Notes under the pieces: generated by a model
What the model was told of the DNA's origin: nothing
What the model saw: only the letters and a program-made list of their open reading frames with translations
The model's database searches: none
Position numbers and translations under genes: made by a program
In this document: in pieces, positions 26,676 to 35,132 of the stretch
Layout of the letters: each line of letters starts with the position of its first letter
Numbering within the stretch: the stretch's first letter is position 1
Assembly: GCA_030535245.1 (NCBI GenBank)
Contig: JAUNBJ010000022.1
Span: 1 to 38,470 of the forward strand
Reading direction: 5' to 3'
DNA: 38,470 bases
From: Planctomycetia bacterium
Lineage (GTDB): Bacteria; Planctomycetota; Planctomycetia; Pirellulales; Thermoguttaceae

Positions 26676-28298
26676 ATGAAAACGACTCTGCAATCATTAT
26701 CGATTCACGCCACGCTGATTTGTGCGGCACTGCTTCTTTGGGGAGGGGGTCCATTTGGCCATGCTCAAGAGCTGGAGGAGATTCCCGACGATGTACTTCA
26801 GCTCGGGGAAACCAACGGCAATCTTGAAGTAACGCCTGCCTATTCGGAAATCCGAACGACGACCGATACCACCACCGTTTCCAAATTCCACTTTTCCGGA
26901 AGCAGCGCTCCAACCGGGACGGTACAGTTTACCGGTTCTGCCGGTGCGGTGATTAATGTGGGCACCATGAACGTGGAGCAGTCGTTCACGAACAATATCG
27001 ACCTGAACGGTGTCAGTCTGAATATCCAGAACATGACGAACGACACTTACGGAAAGATTAATTCGAGCGAACCGACGAAAACCACTCCGACATACAGCAT
27101 TACGAATACGTCGGAAACGTTGAGTACGGTGAGTATTACGCGTTCGGAATACTCAAGACTCCATGCCAATTACCAGGATGCCAACCGTGCATCGATTAAC
27201 GGGAATATTCAGTTGGTAATCAATCCGGTAACGTCATACCCATCGACTTCAGATGTGCCAGTAGAGTATCGGAATATGTACGATCGTGTTTACCTGTGGG
27301 GTGACAACACCTATACCGGGGGGACGGTCGTTACTGGCTACGAATATGAAGGGGTTTACAACACGACGTTACACGCGGTGGCGTCCAGCCTCGGAACAGG
27401 GGATTTGACGTTACGAAATTTTGCCACCCTGATGAATGCCAAGCAGAGTGACACCTACACCAACAACATTATCCTCGATGGTGGAGGAATTTTACGTGTC
27501 GGGGGGGAATACACCATGGTTTTTACCGGAGTGATCAGCGGTACGGGAGATCTGTACCTGAACTACAACGAAGCGAATGGTGGAGATATTGTCCTTGCGG
27601 GAAACAACACTTTCGATGGCGACACGCACTTGTGCGGTTACCTGAGTACCACACAGCAGGGGAAAGGGTCGGACTATACGGTTCACGTCCAAAACGACAA
27701 CGCTTTTTCTTCGGGCGACATTATATTTAACAGTGCCGCAGACGAGAGACAGTATCAGGTGACACTGGAGCTGGACAATCCGGGTGGAACGCGTATCATT
27801 ACCAACAATATCGACGTGAGCTTCCAGAAGGCGACGTTCACCAAAAGCGAAGGAACGCTAGAAGCCATTATCGGTGGACAGCTAACCGGCGAAAGCGTGT
27901 CGATGGTGGTCAACAACGGGGTGAATTTCCAGATTGATTTGGATAATTGGGTTTTGCCCTCGGATGGAGAGTTCCTGTACATGTGGGATATGAAAGGAAC
28001 GTTGGAGTTCCAGAGCGCGACGACGTTTTCGATCCTTACCAGCGATTTGTCGCAGTACAGTGGCCAGCGGATTTATCTGGCTCAGACGGATAACGTCATA
28101 GGAAAAGAGAACATTCAGATTGATTTAAGTCAGGCGGAAGGAGATGGCGAGTGGGAACAGGGAGTCGATCCTGAAAAGGGATTTTACATCCAATTCACCG
28201 CCAACCCCCCAAAACCGGTGGAAACCCCAGAGCCTGCAAGTGGTCTTTTGATGTTGCTCGGCCTGCTTCTGGCTTTCCGCCGTCGCCAACCGAAATAA
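26676..28298 (+). CDS. PEP-CTERM surface protein with autotransporter-type beta repeats
   Basis: The 540-aa exported protein has a signal peptide (about 1-30, ending GHAQ). Its long middle part is rich in Thr, Asn, Gly and beta strands and includes autotransporter-associated passenger motifs (WGDNTYTGGTVV, GVISGTGDLYL, IVLAGNNTFDGDTHL), which suggests a beta-helix. It ends with a PEP-CTERM sorting signal: PEP at 518-520, a hydrophobic helix, then RRR at 535-537. Exosortase systems recognise such tails and are tied to extracellular polysaccharide production, and an rml/glycosyltransferase unit is divergently next door. No exosortase is in the window. Base composition is lower in G+C than the neighbours, as is common for repetitive surface proteins. 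A GC-rich hairpin repeat island begins immediately after the stop. Confidence 0.85.
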   Translation: MKTTLQSLSIHATLICAALLLWGGGPFGHAQELEEIPDDVLQLGETNGNLEVTPAYSEIRTTTDTTTVSKFHFSGSSAPTGTVQFTGSAGAVINVGTMNVEQSFTNNIDLNGVSLNIQNMTNDTYGKINSSEPTKTTPTYSITNTSETLSTVSITRSEYSRLHANYQDANRASINGNIQLVINPVTSYPSTSDVPVEYRNMYDRVYLWGDNTYTGGTVVTGYEYEGVYNTTLHAVASSLGTGDLTLRNFATLMNAKQSDTYTNNIILDGGGILRVGGEYTMVFTGVISGTGDLYLNYNEANGGDIVLAGNNTFDGDTHLCGYLSTTQQGKGSDYTVHVQNDNAFSSGDIIFNSAADERQYQVTLELDNPGGTRIITNNIDVSFQKATFTKSEGTLEAIIGGQLTGESVSMVVNNGVNFQIDLDNWVLPSDGEFLYMWDMKGTLEFQSATTFSILTSDLSQYSGQRIYLAQTDNVIGKENIQIDLSQAEGDGEWEQGVDPEKGFYIQFTANPPKPVETPEPASGLLMLLGLLLAFRRRQPK

Positions 28299-28299
28299 C

Positions 28300-28520
28300 C
28301 CGGCCGGGCCGGTACGACCGGCTGCGACTACGGCTACCGCCGGTTGCAACATCTCCGGCCCGGTACGACCGGGAGCGACTACGGCTGCCGCCGGTTGCAA
28401 CATCTCCGGGAGGCAGTCGCTAACGCTTCTGGCCTCCCTGCCCCGGGTGCGGGGCGGCACACTACGGCTGCCGCCGGTTGCAACATCTCCGGGAGGCAGT
28501 CGCTGGCGCTTCTGGCCTCC
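28300..28520. repeat. GC-rich hairpin repeat island
   Basis: A 32-nt core ending in GGTTGCAACATCTCCGG occurs three times in the same orientation (28327-28358, 28378-28409, 28461-28492), with one base change in the first. Between the cores are perfect short hairpins: CCCGG-tacga-CCGGG, GGGAGGC...GCCTCCC (twice) and GCCCC-gggtgc-GGGGC. Starts of the cores are 51 and 83 nt apart, so this is neither a CRISPR array nor a simple satellite. No ORF is apparent. Confidence 0.8.
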
Positions 28521-28568
28521 CTAATCTTGTTACCCCTTCGTTCATGGCTCAAAGGTTGGTGTCGATTT

Positions 28569-28671
28569 GTTAGCGTCGGCCTTTAGGCCGTTCGGATGGA
28601 TTTTTCGTAGAGCATGGCCGTGAAAATCCATCGCTTCGTACGGTGGAAACGGCCTAAAGGCCGACGCTAAC
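28569..28671. repeat. perfect 24-bp inverted repeat with nested hairpin
   Basis: The 24-nt arm 28569-28592 (GTTAGCGTCGGCCTTTAGGC...) is exactly complementary to 28648-28671. Inside, GATGGATTTT (28595-28604) is exactly complementary to 28623-28632. The structure could form a large cruciform or RNA hairpin. Each arm also contains its own palindrome GGCCTTTAGGCC or GGCCTAAAGGCC. Confidence 0.9.
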
Positions 28672-28743
28672 CTTGCGTCTTTTCCCTGCATTTTGCCCAA
28701 ATTCGCAACACGGATTTGAAAGCCACGCGGTTTTCCATTTCTT

Positions 28744-28814
28744 CCGGAACTACGGGCTACGCCCTTCGTTCACGGCTCCGCACGGGCTGATTAACCATTA
28801 ACCATTAACCATTA
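28744..28814. repeat. dispersed hairpin repeat family B, copy 2, plus ATTAACC heptamers
   Basis: 28744-28781 is the inverted counterpart of 7356-7394, differing only around the central GGGCTACGCCC. It is followed at 28790-28814 by about 3.5 copies of ATTAACC, as at the start of the window. A shorter degenerate piece (CTTCGTTCATGGCTC) sits at about 28537. Confidence 0.75.
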
Positions 28815-28851
28815 TTGACGATTGCTTTGGCGGGGGCTGACAATTTGTCAC

Positions 28852-28867
28852 TGGCACGAGAATTGCT
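28852..28867 (+). promoter_or_regulatory. sigma-54 (-24/-12) promoter of groES-groEL
   Basis: TGGCACGAGAATTGCT matches the sigma-54 consensus YTGGCACGRNNNTTGCW at every defined position, including the preceding C. Transcription would start near 28878, about 90 nt before groES. The dyad TGACAA-T-TTGTCA (28838-28850) abuts it on the upstream side, and TGACAATTT recurs at 28914-28922. No good sigma-70 promoter is visible in this gap. A sigma-54 promoter requires an AAA+ enhancer-binding activator, and none is encoded in the window. Confidence 0.75.
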
Positions 28868-28876
28868 TGATATAGC

Positions 28877-28903
28877 CTCATACTCTAAAATGGGGAGTGT
28901 AAA
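28877..28903 (+). promoter_or_regulatory. degenerate CIRCE-like dyad ahead of groES
   Basis: CTCATACTC, nine bases, GAGTGTAAA has the exact N9 spacing of the HrcA operator CIRCE (TTAGCACTC-N9-GAGTGCTAA). The right arm agrees at 7 of 9 positions and the left arm at 5 of 9. It lies right at the predicted start site. The match is weak, and an accidental ACTC/GAGT dyad is possible. Confidence 0.3.
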
Positions 28904-28968
28904 TTGCACATTTTGACAATTTAACCCTGTTCGGTTATAGAACAAGTTTCAACGGAGGTTTTTCAGAG

Positions 28969-29304
28969 ATGGCAAAAAAGAAGTCTTGTGAGTGCGGCTG
29001 TGGTTGTGAATCCAGCGTCAAAATTCAGCCTCTTGGTGATCGGCTGGTGGTGGAGCGGGATACCGCGTCGAAAGTATCTGCGGGCGGGATTTATCTGCCG
29101 GAGACCTCGAAGGAGAAGCCGAGTCGTGGCAAGGTGGTTTGCGTTGGGAACGGTCGCGTGTTGAAAGATGGGAGTCGTTCGGAGATGCAGGTTCAGGCGG
29201 GCGATCACGTGCTGTTTCTGTCGTATGCGGGCGAGGAGTTCAAGCTGGACGACCGGGAGTATTTGCTCTTGCGTGAGGAAGACATTCTCGCGGTGATTGG
29301 TTAG
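28969..29304 (+). CDS. groES: co-chaperonin GroES with Cys-rich N-terminal extension
   Basis: The 111-aa product is the ring co-chaperonin that caps GroEL during protein folding in the cytoplasm. The GroES fold starts at about residue 17 ([14 protein letters not shown]), with [22 protein letters not shown] containing the mobile loop that contacts GroEL, and [31 protein letters not shown] at the end. Ordinary GroES is 95-100 aa. Here about 15 extra N-terminal residues carry four alternating cysteines, C7, C9, C11 and C13 (CECGCGCE), a possible metal- or redox-sensitive patch. GGAGG lies about 10 nt before the ATG. groEL follows after 40 nt. Confidence 0.95.
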   Translation: MAKKKSCECGCGCESSVKIQPLGDRLVVERDTASKVSAGGIYLPETSKEKPSRGKVVCVGNGRVLKDGSRSEMQVQAGDHVLFLSYAGEEFKLDDREYLLLREEDILAVIG

Positions 29305-29344
29305 ATTAATTTTCATTCAAAATAAAGATAAGGGAGAACAAACC

Positions 29345-30967
<1,623 letters not shown>

Positions 30968-31007
30968 TAGGATAAAGATACGGTAGAGCGTTTTCAAGAC
31001 GGAAAGA

Positions 31008-31038
31008 CGGCGCGGCGAAAAGTCGCGTCGTTTTTTTT
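31008..31038 (+). terminator. intrinsic terminator after groEL
   Basis: CGGCGCGGC (31008-31016), loop GAAAA-type, GTCGCGTCG (31022-31030) form a 9-bp stem with two G-U pairs, followed by eight T (31031-31038). It lies 41 nt after the groEL stop. Confidence 0.9.
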
Positions 31039-32165
31039 GGGTAAAAATTTTAAAATTTCCCAAAAAGAGCTTGACAGGAGCGGGGGAATATTGCATATTG
31101 GAGATGTGGGAAGGGGAGGTTCAAACCGTCAAAAGCGGCGCGAACAAAATAAAGCCTGCAACGTATACAATCGTAGGCGAAGCGGGTGAGAAAAGGAAAA
31201 ATTTTGAGAAAATTCCCAAAAGGATTATCCTTTTTTCTTTCCCCTCGACGATAATAAAAACAGAGACAAAGACGCGAAGGTTTCCGCCGGCGATGATCAT
31301 CGTCAGTAGGCCCCTTTGAGGAGTTTCCCGACAGGATTCGGTTTCGGAATTTTTGGGGAAGCGGACGAAAGCAGGACGTAACTTGAGTCGGATTTCGCCG
31401 TTTCGAGCAACCCAGCCAAACCAGCAGCCGCTGCCCGCGGCATAAGAGTCGGCAGCTCCCTCCAAAGCGAGGTCAAGCGAGGGCAGGAAACGGCAAAGGG
31501 TACCATTTGCAAGCTGTGCGTCTCCGTTTTCCGTGTGGGTCCGAGGTATCGGAAGCATACGGTGGGCTGAAAACATGTTGGTCCTTTTCAGTCGTCCGGT
31601 AAGAAGGAGGTATTTTTTGCCGGCGTTGTAGAGAAAACAAGTGGTAAACCAGGTTTCCAATTTCCGGCATGGTTGTCGGGAAAAGGTTCGCTAGAGGAGG
31701 ATACCATGCGACTCCAACACTATCATTCAGTTTTTCCTGTATAAGGGGCATCATAATCGCCTTGGGATTATGAAGGCCCCAAAGAGATTGGAAGTATTTT
31801 AACCAGGACATGAGATACTTGGGCGATACTTGTAATTTTTTGCAGGAGATACAAAAACTTAAATTTAGCATTGGCACCTTAACTGAAATTGGGTTTTTTA
31901 GAAGTTGCCATTTATCATCGTTTAGAAAAGTTAACCCCTTTTTTAACGTTATCATCTGGTGGACGTGTTTTCATTGTTGCGGCTTTTTGCATAGTCGTTT
32001 CGGACAGCAATCCTCAGGGGCTTTCAGGCCGCTGGTCAAAGGATTCCGAAACAAGCGGGGATAAGATTCCCAGGCAAGCCATAAACCATGAAAACACGTT
32101 TTTTTATTGTCTGAAGACCGTGATCTTCGATCGGTTTTCTTTCTGGAAGAATTCGGGAGTGTCGT
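31039..32165. other. 1.1-kb gap without a convincing gene
   Basis: The left part starts with a promoter (31071-31099) and contains hairpins such as GCCTGC...GTAGGC near 31152-31176 and a weak AAAAGGA-TTA-TCCTTTT terminator-like stem near 31215-31232, so a short structured RNA is possible. On the minus strand, about 31290-31480, broken reading frames contain pieces that recall the C-terminal SUMF1/C-lectin motif (FGGSC in one frame; DSYAAGSGC and LRPAFVRF in the next). This would fit a frameshifted remnant. From about 31600 to 32100 the sequence becomes more AT-rich. A 12-codon ORF (31706-31744) follows a perfect AGGAGG. Nothing here is a firm gene. Confidence 0.4.
31071..31099 (+). promoter_or_regulatory. 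sigma-70-type promoter directly after the groEL terminator
   Basis: TTGACA at 31071-31076 and CATATT at 31094-31099 are 17 bp apart. It is 33 nt beyond the groEL terminator and faces a region without a clear gene. A 72-codon ORF begins at 31104 but has no usable ribosome binding site. Confidence 0.5.
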
Positions 32166-33506
32166 ATGTCTGAGTATCCATTGATCATTTCGGTTTCGGG
32201 GCTTCGTGGGGCCGTGGGGAGTTCCCTGACGGACGGGGTTGTTCGGAATTACGCGGCGGCGTTTGCGGAATATTTGCGGCGGCAGGGGAGTGTTGGGAGC
32301 ATTCTTTTGGGCCGGGATGGTCGTGCAAGTGGGGTGGAGATTGCAAAGACCATGGGGTCGGTGTTACGTGGTGCGGGTTTCCGGACGGTGGATTTGGGGG
32401 TGGCGCCGACGCCGACGGTCGGTTTTCTGACGCGTAAAACGGGTGCGGCGGCGGGGGTCGAGATTACGGCCAGCCACAATCCGCATCCGTGGAATGGGAT
32501 CAAGCTGTTTGACGCGACGGGGCGTGTTTTTCCGGGGGCGTGTGGGGCGCAGGTGAAGCAGATTTACGAAGCGGGGGAGGCGGTTCCGGTTTCTGGAGGG
32601 GGAGAATCGGAAAGGAAGCCGGCGGAATTTCAGCGTTTGCACCTGGACGCGGTGTTGGAGACGGTGGATGTCGCGGCGATTCGGGCACGGAAGTATCGCG
32701 TGTTGTTGGATTCCAACCATGGTTCGGGCAGTTTTTTGGGGAAGGGGCTGTTGGAGGCGTTGGGGTGCGAGGTCTTTTTTCCCACGGAAAACGAGGTGTC
32801 CGACGGGCAATTCGGGCACACGCCGGAGCCGACGGAGGCGAATTTGCGTGGGGTTTTGCAAAACGTCGTCAAGACGGGGGCGGACGTGGGGTTCTGCCAG
32901 GATCCAGACGCGGACCGGCTGGCGGTGATTGACGAAACGGGGCGTTACATTGGCGAGGAGTACACGGTCGTGTTCTGTGCGGAATCGATTCTTGGGGAGC
33001 GTAGGGGGGCGGTTGTGACGAACGGTTCGACGAGCCTGATGACGCGGGACGTGGCGGAAAAGTATGGGGTTCCGTTCGCGTTTAGCAAGGTGGGCGAGGC
33101 GAACGTGGTGGACAAGATGTTGGCGATGCACGCGATTTTTGGTGGGGAGGGGAATGGCGGCCCGATGGATCCGCGTGTCGGGTATGTTCGGGACAGTTTT
33201 GTCGGCATGGCCCGCATTCTCGATCTTTTGACGAAAACGGGAAAAAAGGTTTCGGAGCTTCCGGCGCTCTTTCCGAAGTACGAGATTGTGAAGAAAAAGC
33301 AGCCGTTCGACCGGGAGAAGCTGCCGGAGCTGTACGCGTCGTTGAAAAAAGCGTATCCGGATGCGGAAGTGAACGAGGAGGATGGTTTGCGGTTGTCGTG
33401 GCCGGGGAGATGGCTTTTGGTGCGTCCGAGCAACACCGAGCCGATCGTTCGGTTTATCGCGGAGGCACGCACGTTGGAGGAAGCCGACCGGCTGACACGT
33501 TTTTGA
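32166..33506 (+). CDS. phosphohexomutase (phosphoglucosamine/phosphomannomutase family)
   Basis: The 446-aa product belongs to the alpha-D-phosphohexomutase superfamily, which moves phosphate between C1 and C6 of sugars. All four functional loops are visible: the phosphoserine loop TASHNPHPWNGIK (S103), the metal loop DPDADR (D246, D248, D250), the sugar-binding loop GEGNGG, and the phosphate-binding loop RPSNTEPIVR. The GEGNGG loop and SVSGLRGAVG opening resemble the archaeal-type phosphoglucosamine/phosphomannomutases more than bacterial GlmM (GEQSGH), so I give no symbol. It would supply hexose-1-phosphates for cell-wall or polysaccharide precursors. GGGAG lies 5-6 nt before the ATG. The coding strand is unusually G-rich. 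A strong hairpin follows the stop. Confidence 0.9.
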   Translation: MSEYPLIISVSGLRGAVGSSLTDGVVRNYAAAFAEYLRRQGSVGSILLGRDGRASGVEIAKTMGSVLRGAGFRTVDLGVAPTPTVGFLTRKTGAAAGVEITASHNPHPWNGIKLFDATGRVFPGACGAQVKQIYEAGEAVPVSGGGESERKPAEFQRLHLDAVLETVDVAAIRARKYRVLLDSNHGSGSFLGKGLLEALGCEVFFPTENEVSDGQFGHTPEPTEANLRGVLQNVVKTGADVGFCQDPDADRLAVIDETGRYIGEEYTVVFCAESILGERRGAVVTNGSTSLMTRDVAEKYGVPFAFSKVGEANVVDKMLAMHAIFGGEGNGGPMDPRVGYVRDSFVGMARILDLLTKTGKKVSELPALFPKYEIVKKKQPFDREKLPELYASLKKAYPDAEVNEEDGLRLSWPGRWLLVRPSNTEPIVRFIAEARTLEEADRLTRF

Positions 33507-33517
33507 TGGTTCAGGAA

Positions 33518-33552
33518 ACCACGAAACCGCCGGAAATCTGGGGTTTCGTGGT
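33518..33552. terminator. bidirectional hairpin between converging genes
   Basis: ACCACGAAACC (33518-33528) and GGTTTCGTGGT (33542-33552) form a perfect 11-bp stem with a 13-nt loop, followed on the plus strand by GTTTT. It sits between the phosphohexomutase stop and the DUF1080 gene stop, so it can serve both. Confidence 0.7.
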
Positions 33553-33572
33553 GTTTTGGGAGAGACGTGGGG

Positions 33573-34226
33573 TTACTTTGCGGGACGGATTTTCAGGTTC
33601 CGGAAGTAAATGCAGGATTTTCCATGTTTGCCCTGGAAGCCGACGAAACCTTTGGGGACGATCTCGGAGAATGGCGTGGAGAGCCAGGCGGGGATGTCGC
33701 TTCCGTCGGGGTTCTTTTTGGCGGAAGTCCAGAGGCTCATGTCCATTTCGGAGACTTTTTCGCCGTTCAGGGTAACTTCGAGATTCTTCCCGACCGCCTT
33801 GATGATCATGGTGTTCCACTCGCCCGGTTTTTTTACCAGCAGTTTGGAGGGGGCGACGTGGCCGTAGATAGCACCGCAACTGGATTTTTGCGGGGCGGCA
33901 CCTTCGGCGATGGCTTTGCTGTCGTCGTTGATCTGGATTTCGACGGAGTTGGGAATCCAGTTTTCCTTGTTGCAGCAATAAATCACGACGCCGCTGTTGG
34001 TATGGTCGTCGGTTTTGAATTCGACGTAGAGTTCAAAGTTCTCGTATTCGTCGTGAGTCCAGATGGCGCTGTCGCTGTTGGCGGAGAGGACGTTTTGGGC
34101 GTCCACGGACCAGACGGCCGGATTGTAATCGGCGTTGGACAGATCGGCGTTGAACAGTGGTTTCCAGTCCTCAGCCGAGACGACGGCGCAGGCCAGCAAA
34201 GCGAGCGTAAACAGGGTCGATTTCAT
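33573..34226 (-). CDS. secreted DUF1080 / 3-keto-disaccharide hydrolase-domain protein
   Basis: I start at the ATG at 34226 (AAAGGAAATCCC upstream), giving 217 aa with a signal peptide (about 1-18, ending VVSAED). The mature part is a DUF1080 beta-jelly-roll like concanavalin-type glycosidases: WKPLFNADLSN at the start, SAIWTHDEYENFELYVEFKT, NSGVVIYC, VEIQINDD, PGEWNTMIIKAVGKNLEVTLNGEKV and GFVGFQGKHGKSCIYFRNLKIRP at the end. The domain is greatly expanded in planctomycetes, and some members hydrolyse 3-keto-sugars. Whether this one is enzymatic cannot be told. It lies 23 nt after the TM/helical-repeat gene on the same strand. Confidence 0.85.
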   Translation of the reverse strand: MKSTLFTLALLACAVVSAEDWKPLFNADLSNADYNPAVWSVDAQNVLSANSDSAIWTHDEYENFELYVEFKTDDHTNSGVVIYCCNKENWIPNSVEIQINDDSKAIAEGAAPQKSSCGAIYGHVAPSKLLVKKPGEWNTMIIKAVGKNLEVTLNGEKVSEMDMSLWTSAKKNPDGSDIPAWLSTPFSEIVPKGFVGFQGKHGKSCIYFRNLKIRPAK

Positions 34227-34249
34227 GGGATTTCCTTTCATTAATAAAA

Positions 34250-34963
34250 TCACTTGGGAGATGTTTCCCGATTCTCATTCTCGGAGGAATCGGGTACGAC
34301 GGGGGTTTCCATTTCCCTGACCAGTTCGGTGAGCGTGGCGTCCTGGTGTTGGAGCTGCTCACGGCGTTTGGGATCGGAAACTTTTTCGGTAAATTCGGTC
34401 AGCATTTGGCGGTACTGCCGCACTTTGTCCAGGTCGTCCAGCATGGACCACGATTGGGCGATGTAGAAACAAAGGTCGGCTTTCTCGGCGTCGTCGGCCA
34501 ATCCGGGGAGGGCGTCCTGGGCTTTGAGGATCATCTGCCGGCAAAGTTCGTGATTTTGCAGCACGCAGGCGGTATTGGCCAAAAAGCAGTACAGGCGGGC
34601 ACGCTCCAGCGGCACCAGCACGGCGACTTCGGCCAATTTTATGGAGGTGTTCAGGGCGTCGCGGGCTTCTTCTTTTTTCCCCATCTGGTCGAGAGTGTCG
34701 GCCATCAGGGGGAGCACGGCGGCAAGCACCTGGGGACTGTCGAGCGTCCCCACGTAATCGCGAAGCAGACGCATGTCCTGTTCGGCAAGTTCTTTTTGAC
34801 CGGCGTTGAGCTGTTTGCGGATGCTCAAAAGTTCCACCGTAACGCGGGTGATTTCGCTTTTGTGTTTTTGTTCTTTGTAACCGGTACGCAGGAAAACAGA
34901 AAGTGCGAAAAGCAAAAGTGCAATCAGCAAAAGCACCAAGATTCGGTTAAACGTTTTGTCCAT
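34250..34963 (-). CDS. membrane-anchored helical-repeat (TPR-like) protein
   Basis: I choose the ATG at 34963 (AGGAA 8 nt upstream), giving 237 aa. A TM helix (about 6-27, rich in Leu/Ile) anchors a helical domain of about 200 aa. Its repeats have TPR-like spacing (LLSIRKQLNAGQKELAEQD, LADTLDQMGKKEEARDALNTSI, LYCFLANTACVLQNHELCRQMIL, LCFYIAQSWSMLDDLDKVRQYR). The tail is acidic and Pro-rich. Such proteins usually scaffold other proteins. It precedes the DUF1080 gene in what looks like a two-gene unit. No precise function can be assigned. Confidence 0.72.
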   Translation of the reverse strand: MDKTFNRILVLLLIALLLFALSVFLRTGYKEQKHKSEITRVTVELLSIRKQLNAGQKELAEQDMRLLRDYVGTLDSPQVLAAVLPLMADTLDQMGKKEEARDALNTSIKLAEVAVLVPLERARLYCFLANTACVLQNHELCRQMILKAQDALPGLADDAEKADLCFYIAQSWSMLDDLDKVRQYRQMLTEFTEKVSDPKRREQLQHQDATLTELVREMETPVVPDSSENENRETSPK

Positions 34964-35066
34964 CGATTTTATTCCTGGGAAGTCGAAATGGTTTGGAAGT
35001 GATTTCATTGTACTTCATTCTCCAACGAAAGAAAAGAGGTGCCTTCCAGAAATTACCGTGGATTCC

Positions 35067-35095
35067 TTGACAAGCTCTTTTTCACGTGATACACT
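35067..35095 (+). promoter_or_regulatory. sigma-70-type promoter of the sialidase-like gene
   Basis: TTGACA at 35067-35072 and TACACT at 35090-35095 are 17 bp apart. Start near 35102 leaves a leader of about 31 nt ending in AGGAAAGGG before the ATG at 35133. Confidence 0.7.
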
Positions 35096-35132
35096 GGGGT
35101 TTTTGCATGGAACTTCTAGGAAAGGGATGTTT

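Noticed and set aside
28300..28520. CRISPR array
   Set aside because: The 32-nt cores are only three, are spaced 51 and 83 nt apart, and the intervals contain hairpins shared between units rather than unique spacers. No cas gene is present.
31119..31130. GGTTCAAACC as a tRNA T-arm
   Set aside because: The flanking bases do not form a T-stem or an acceptor stem, and no anticodon arm is found upstream.
31100..31600. tmRNA, RNase P RNA or SRP RNA in the gap after groEL
   Set aside because: I looked on both strands for the tmRNA ends and TTCAA arm, the RNase P GAGGAAAGTC core and the SRP domain IV core and found none.
31473..31955. A 160-codon minus-strand ORF in the 1.1-kb gap
   Set aside because: No ribosome binding site, no recognised domain, and its second half overlaps the region that reads as broken frames; not enough to call a gene.
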